Assembly (NCBI GenBank): GCA_052115395.1
Contig: JBFRGO010000001.1
Direction: 5' to 3' (one strand)
Length of the DNA stretch: 64,000 bases
Origin: Noviluteimonas sp052115395
GTDB taxonomy: Bacteria > Pseudomonadota > Gammaproteobacteria > Xanthomonadales > Xanthomonadaceae
Shown: positions 61,793 to 64,000 of the stretch, one piece after another
How the letters are laid out: every line of letters starts with the position of its first letter
Numbering within the stretch: position 1 is the stretch's first letter
Program-made: the position numbers and the translations under genes
Notes under the pieces: generated by a model
The model's database searches: none
Told to the model about the DNA's origin: nothing
Seen by the model: only the letters and a program-made list of their open reading frames with translations

Positions 61793-62058
61793 CTGTCCGC
61801 CACGTCCGCGCGCGCCCGCAAACTCCGCGACCGCCACAACCCATACGCACTCACCAGCACCCACGTACTCTCGAGCACGAACACCGAGATGTTGAACGAA
61901 CCCATCAACGACACGAGGATGCCCAGCGCGCCGAACAGATTGAGCAACTGATACGTCGCCCCGTCCCCGCGCATCTTGCCCATCTGCTGCGCCGCGAACG
62001 CCGCGAGGATCATCAACGTCCCCGCGAACCCGACGACGTCGTACCAGGCGAAATTCAC
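61789..62058 (-). CDS. CBU_0592-like small membrane protein
   Basis: An 89-residue protein with three hydrophobic helices: FAWYDVVGFAGTLMILAAF, YQLLNLFGALGILVSLMG and FVLESTWVLVSAYGLWRS. It resembles the CBU_0592 family of short membrane proteins of unknown function. The start is GTG 62058, overlapping the rlmB stop by four bases. Confidence 0.75.
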   Translation of the reverse strand: MNFAWYDVVGFAGTLMILAAFAAQQMGKMRGDGATYQLLNLFGALGILVSLMGSFNISVFVLESTWVLVSAYGLWRSRSLRARADVADR

Positions 62059-62798
62059 AGCCGCTGCCTCACCGCTTCGAACAAGGCCACGCCGGTGGCG
62101 ACCGACACGTTGAGCGATTCGAACTCCCCCGGCATCGGAATGCGCACCAACTGATCGCAATGCTCACGCGTCAACCGGCGCAGCCCATCGGCCTCGCCAC
62201 CGAGCACCAACGCGACATTGCCCTTCATGTCGATCGAATACAGCGACGCCTCGGCCTCGCCCGCCAACCCGTAGATCCACACACCCTGCTGCTGCAGATC
62301 GCGCAGGCACCGCGCGAGATTGGTCACGCGCACGACCGGGATACTGTCCGCCGCACCCGCCGAGGTCTTGCGCACCGTCGCATTGACCTGCACCGCCTTG
62401 TCCTTCGGAATCACCACCGCCGTCACCGCAGCGGCCGCCGCACTGCGCAGACACGCGCCGAGATTGTGGGGATCCTGCACCCCGTCGAGCACCAACACGA
62501 GCGCCTTCCCCGCCGCCGCCTCGACCAACCCCTCCAACTCATCCTCGCCCCAGGTCTTGGCCGCCGCATACCGCGCGACCGCCCCCTGGTGCCGCAGCCC
62601 GCCGGCCACCCCGTCGAGCGCGTTTTGCGCCACCCGCCGAACCTCGATCCCCAACCGCCGGGCCTGGGTTTCGATCTCGGTGATGCGCGGGTTCTTGGCA
62701 TTGGCGTCGAGGAGGACCTCCCGCACGTTCTCGCCGTCGTGCTCGACGGCGGAAGCGACGGCGTTGATGCCGGCGATCCATTGGGATTGTTTGTTCAT
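62055..62798 (-). CDS. rlmB: 23S rRNA (guanosine-2251-2'-O)-methyltransferase
   Basis: RlmB methylates the ribose of G2251 in the P loop of 23S rRNA. The 247-residue SPOUT enzyme has VLVLDGVQDPHNLGACLRSA, VRKTSAGAADSIPVVRV, VALVLGGEADGLRRLTREHC and IPMPGEFESLNVSVATGVAL. The ATG at 62798 is chosen. It leads the two small membrane-protein genes, with overlapping codons. Confidence 0.95.
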   Translation of the reverse strand: MNKQSQWIAGINAVASAVEHDGENVREVLLDANAKNPRITEIETQARRLGIEVRRVAQNALDGVAGGLRHQGAVARYAAAKTWGEDELEGLVEAAAGKALVLVLDGVQDPHNLGACLRSAAAAAVTAVVIPKDKAVQVNATVRKTSAGAADSIPVVRVTNLARCLRDLQQQGVWIYGLAGEAEASLYSIDMKGNVALVLGGEADGLRRLTREHCDQLVRIPMPGEFESLNVSVATGVALFEAVRQRL

Positions 62799-62885
62799 GG
62801 GCAATATTGTGCACCGCAAGAAGCCATTTAGGCATCGCCGTGGACGCTAACATGTCAAAAGTAGCCGTAGCGAAGGAATGCGCGC

Positions 62886-64000
62886 ATGCCCTCTGGCAAC
62901 CCTTGGACGATCAGGTCGAGAGTTCGTAGCGATATCGCCGAATGGAGACGTTCAAACGACGCCCTTCGCACACTCCGTCCCTCGGCCCTCGAAAGAGAAC
63001 TAATCTTTTACAGCGAACGCGTAGGACGGCTCGTTCTCTCCCTCCTTCTTTGGACGACGGCAACAACCTGGGCCATATACATTTGGTTTCCACGCATCGA
63101 GAAGTGGTGGCCTGGGGGATTTGAATCCCCGCAATCGTTCTTCACGACTCTCTGGTCAGTTCAGGCGACGCTTGCGGCGCTTGTTTACCCGATCGTTATT
63201 GCCTTTATTAGTCTGTTTCTCCAACGCAGACCCGCGAGCCAAGCAATTCTCCAATTCTATGTTGTTGACACGGGCGCGCTGGTGGCCGGAATCTCGTCGC
63301 TGACACTCGTATTTTCGATGGGAATCCAGTCTTTTCTTTTGCCTCAGATCAACGACCGAGGAACTGCGGCGCTGATGAGCGTGGACTGGATTTGGTTCGT
63401 TTCAAACTCTCTTTTCACAACATACTTCTTGTACCGAACCATCGTTTTTCTTCGGCCAGAAGTTCAACAGAGAATAATCGAGCGTTACACGTCCAACGTC
63501 GCTTTGCCGCGCGACGTTGCGAAAGTGTATGCGGAGCACGTTCTTCTAAACTCCTCGCAGAAGGGCTGGATCGGCAAGAGCAGCGATGAGCCAAACGCAC
63601 CCAAAATAAGCTTTCTTTCCTTCGATCTGAAAACCGATGCGCAGGCAACGGAATTCCAATTGAGACGAACAAAGACCCTGGTTGATGTTCGACTTTGGCT
63701 ACTCAAGTTCGTCACAACCTCTTGGATGCATGGGGCCCGCAAATATGTCGCCCCCACCCCGCAGAGCCGCACAATCGGCGGACATCGAGGGCCGGAACTG
63801 ATATTGCCCTTAGAAGTAGGCCGTACTTATGCGAGAGGAAGGACTGTATACGCGGTTACAAAGCGGGGTCCGCAACTGGCGAAGTGGCAAGCAATTCTCA
63901 TAAGGCACGCATATGTCTTCAGGCGTCCTTCCAGCCACTTCTTGCGTTTGACCGTTGACAACATTCTCACTGAACTAAGGGACGACACCCAGAATGCTGT
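62886..64000 (+). CDS. Unknown polytopic membrane protein (3' end beyond window)
   Basis: An uninterrupted reading frame of at least 371 codons runs from ATG 62886 to the window edge, with AAGGA eight bases upstream and an in-frame stop (TAG 62868) bounding the start. Four membrane helices are visible at about residues 48-68, 91-112, 125-147 and 163-184. A soluble region of more than 180 residues follows, including LRRTKTLVDVRLWLLKF and LPLEVGRTYARGRT. I know no family for it. Base composition is clearly more AT-rich than the neighbouring genes and codon use is mixed, which suggests recent transfer. Confidence 0.8.
   Translation, partial: MPSGNPWTIRSRVRSDIAEWRRSNDALRTLRPSALERELIFYSERVGRLVLSLLLWTTATTWAIYIWFPRIEKWWPGGFESPQSFFTTLWSVQATLAALVYPIVIAFISLFLQRRPASQAILQFYVVDTGALVAGISSLTLVFSMGIQSFLLPQINDRGTAALMSVDWIWFVSNSLFTTYFLYRTIVFLRPEVQQRIIERYTSNVALPRDVAKVYAEHVLLNSSQKGWIGKSSDEPNAPKISFLSFDLKTDAQATEFQLRRTKTLVDVRLWLLKFVTTSWMHGARKYVAPTPQSRTIGGHRGPELILPLEVGRTYARGRTVYAVTKRGPQLAKWQAILIRHAYVFRRPSSHFLRLTVDNILTELRDDTQNA

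Noticed and set aside
62850..62885. ATG 62852 or 62878 as start of the last gene
   Set aside because: Both are in other frames. The long frame is closed by TAG at 62868 and first opens with ATG at 62886.

Overview
The window is GC-rich bacterial chromosome with dense coding, very long antisense ORF shadows and several GTG/TTG starts. Gene content and order (rpsP-rimM-trmD-rplS, ffh-ypjD, ribF-ileS-lspA-ispH, rplU-rpmA-obgE, pstS/pstCAB-phoU, emrAB with a NodT-type outer-membrane factor) point to a gammaproteobacterium of the Xanthomonadaceae, most like Lysobacter and relatives. That genus-level placement is inferred from protein character and gene order, not from a search.

Layout: 1-4.0 kb, minus-strand translation genes (hslR, rplS, trmD, rimM, rpsP, ffh). 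4.1-9.6 kb, ypjD and a MarR-controlled drug-efflux operon (marR, OMF lipoprotein, emrA, emrB). 9.7-11.0 kb, radA. 11.3-27.8 kb, a large minus-strand Wzx/Wzy-type capsule or exopolysaccharide locus: phosphatase, a WecA-like initiating transferase fused to a degenerate WecB-like domain, a Wzc tyrosine kinase, two glutaminase-less asparagine-synthase paralogues, two Tat-exported beta-helix paralogues, flippase, polymerase candidate, one GT4 glycosyltransferase, a YdcF-like protein and the Wza lipoprotein. 27.9-32.1 kb, a decayed membrane-protein gene, a VIT1/CCC1 transporter and two paralogous FG-GAP/VCBS proteins on either side of tRNA-Thr(CGT). 32.1-41.3 kb, housekeeping genes (ispH, lspA, ileS, ribF, murJ, rpsT, obgE, rpmA, rplU). 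41.4-52.0 kb, a DUF937-OmpA fusion, uvrA, a thioesterase, a PCuAC copper chaperone, two enoyl-CoA hydratase-family proteins, a sulfurtransferase, a NUDIX hydrolase, an FKBP and nth. 52.0-58.1 kb, the phosphate regulon: an OprP/O-like porin, pstS and pstCAB-phoU with recognisable Pho boxes, bracketed by two copies of a GGGAAT-rich inverted repeat. 58.3-60.3 kb, a bufferin-type RiPP operon. 60.3-64 kb, rnt, small unknown proteins, rlmB and, at the edge, an AT-richer unknown membrane protein.

The most interesting system is 58313-60321. An exported precursor carries four EG(K/S)CG cysteine motifs wrapped around two canonical EF-hand loops. It is followed by an MNIO (DUF692) enzyme and a DUF2063 partner. 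This looks like a bufferin operon whose peptide is fused to a calcium-binding module. Second is the polysaccharide locus, which suggests a polymer that is amidated and then processed by periplasmic beta-helix proteins.
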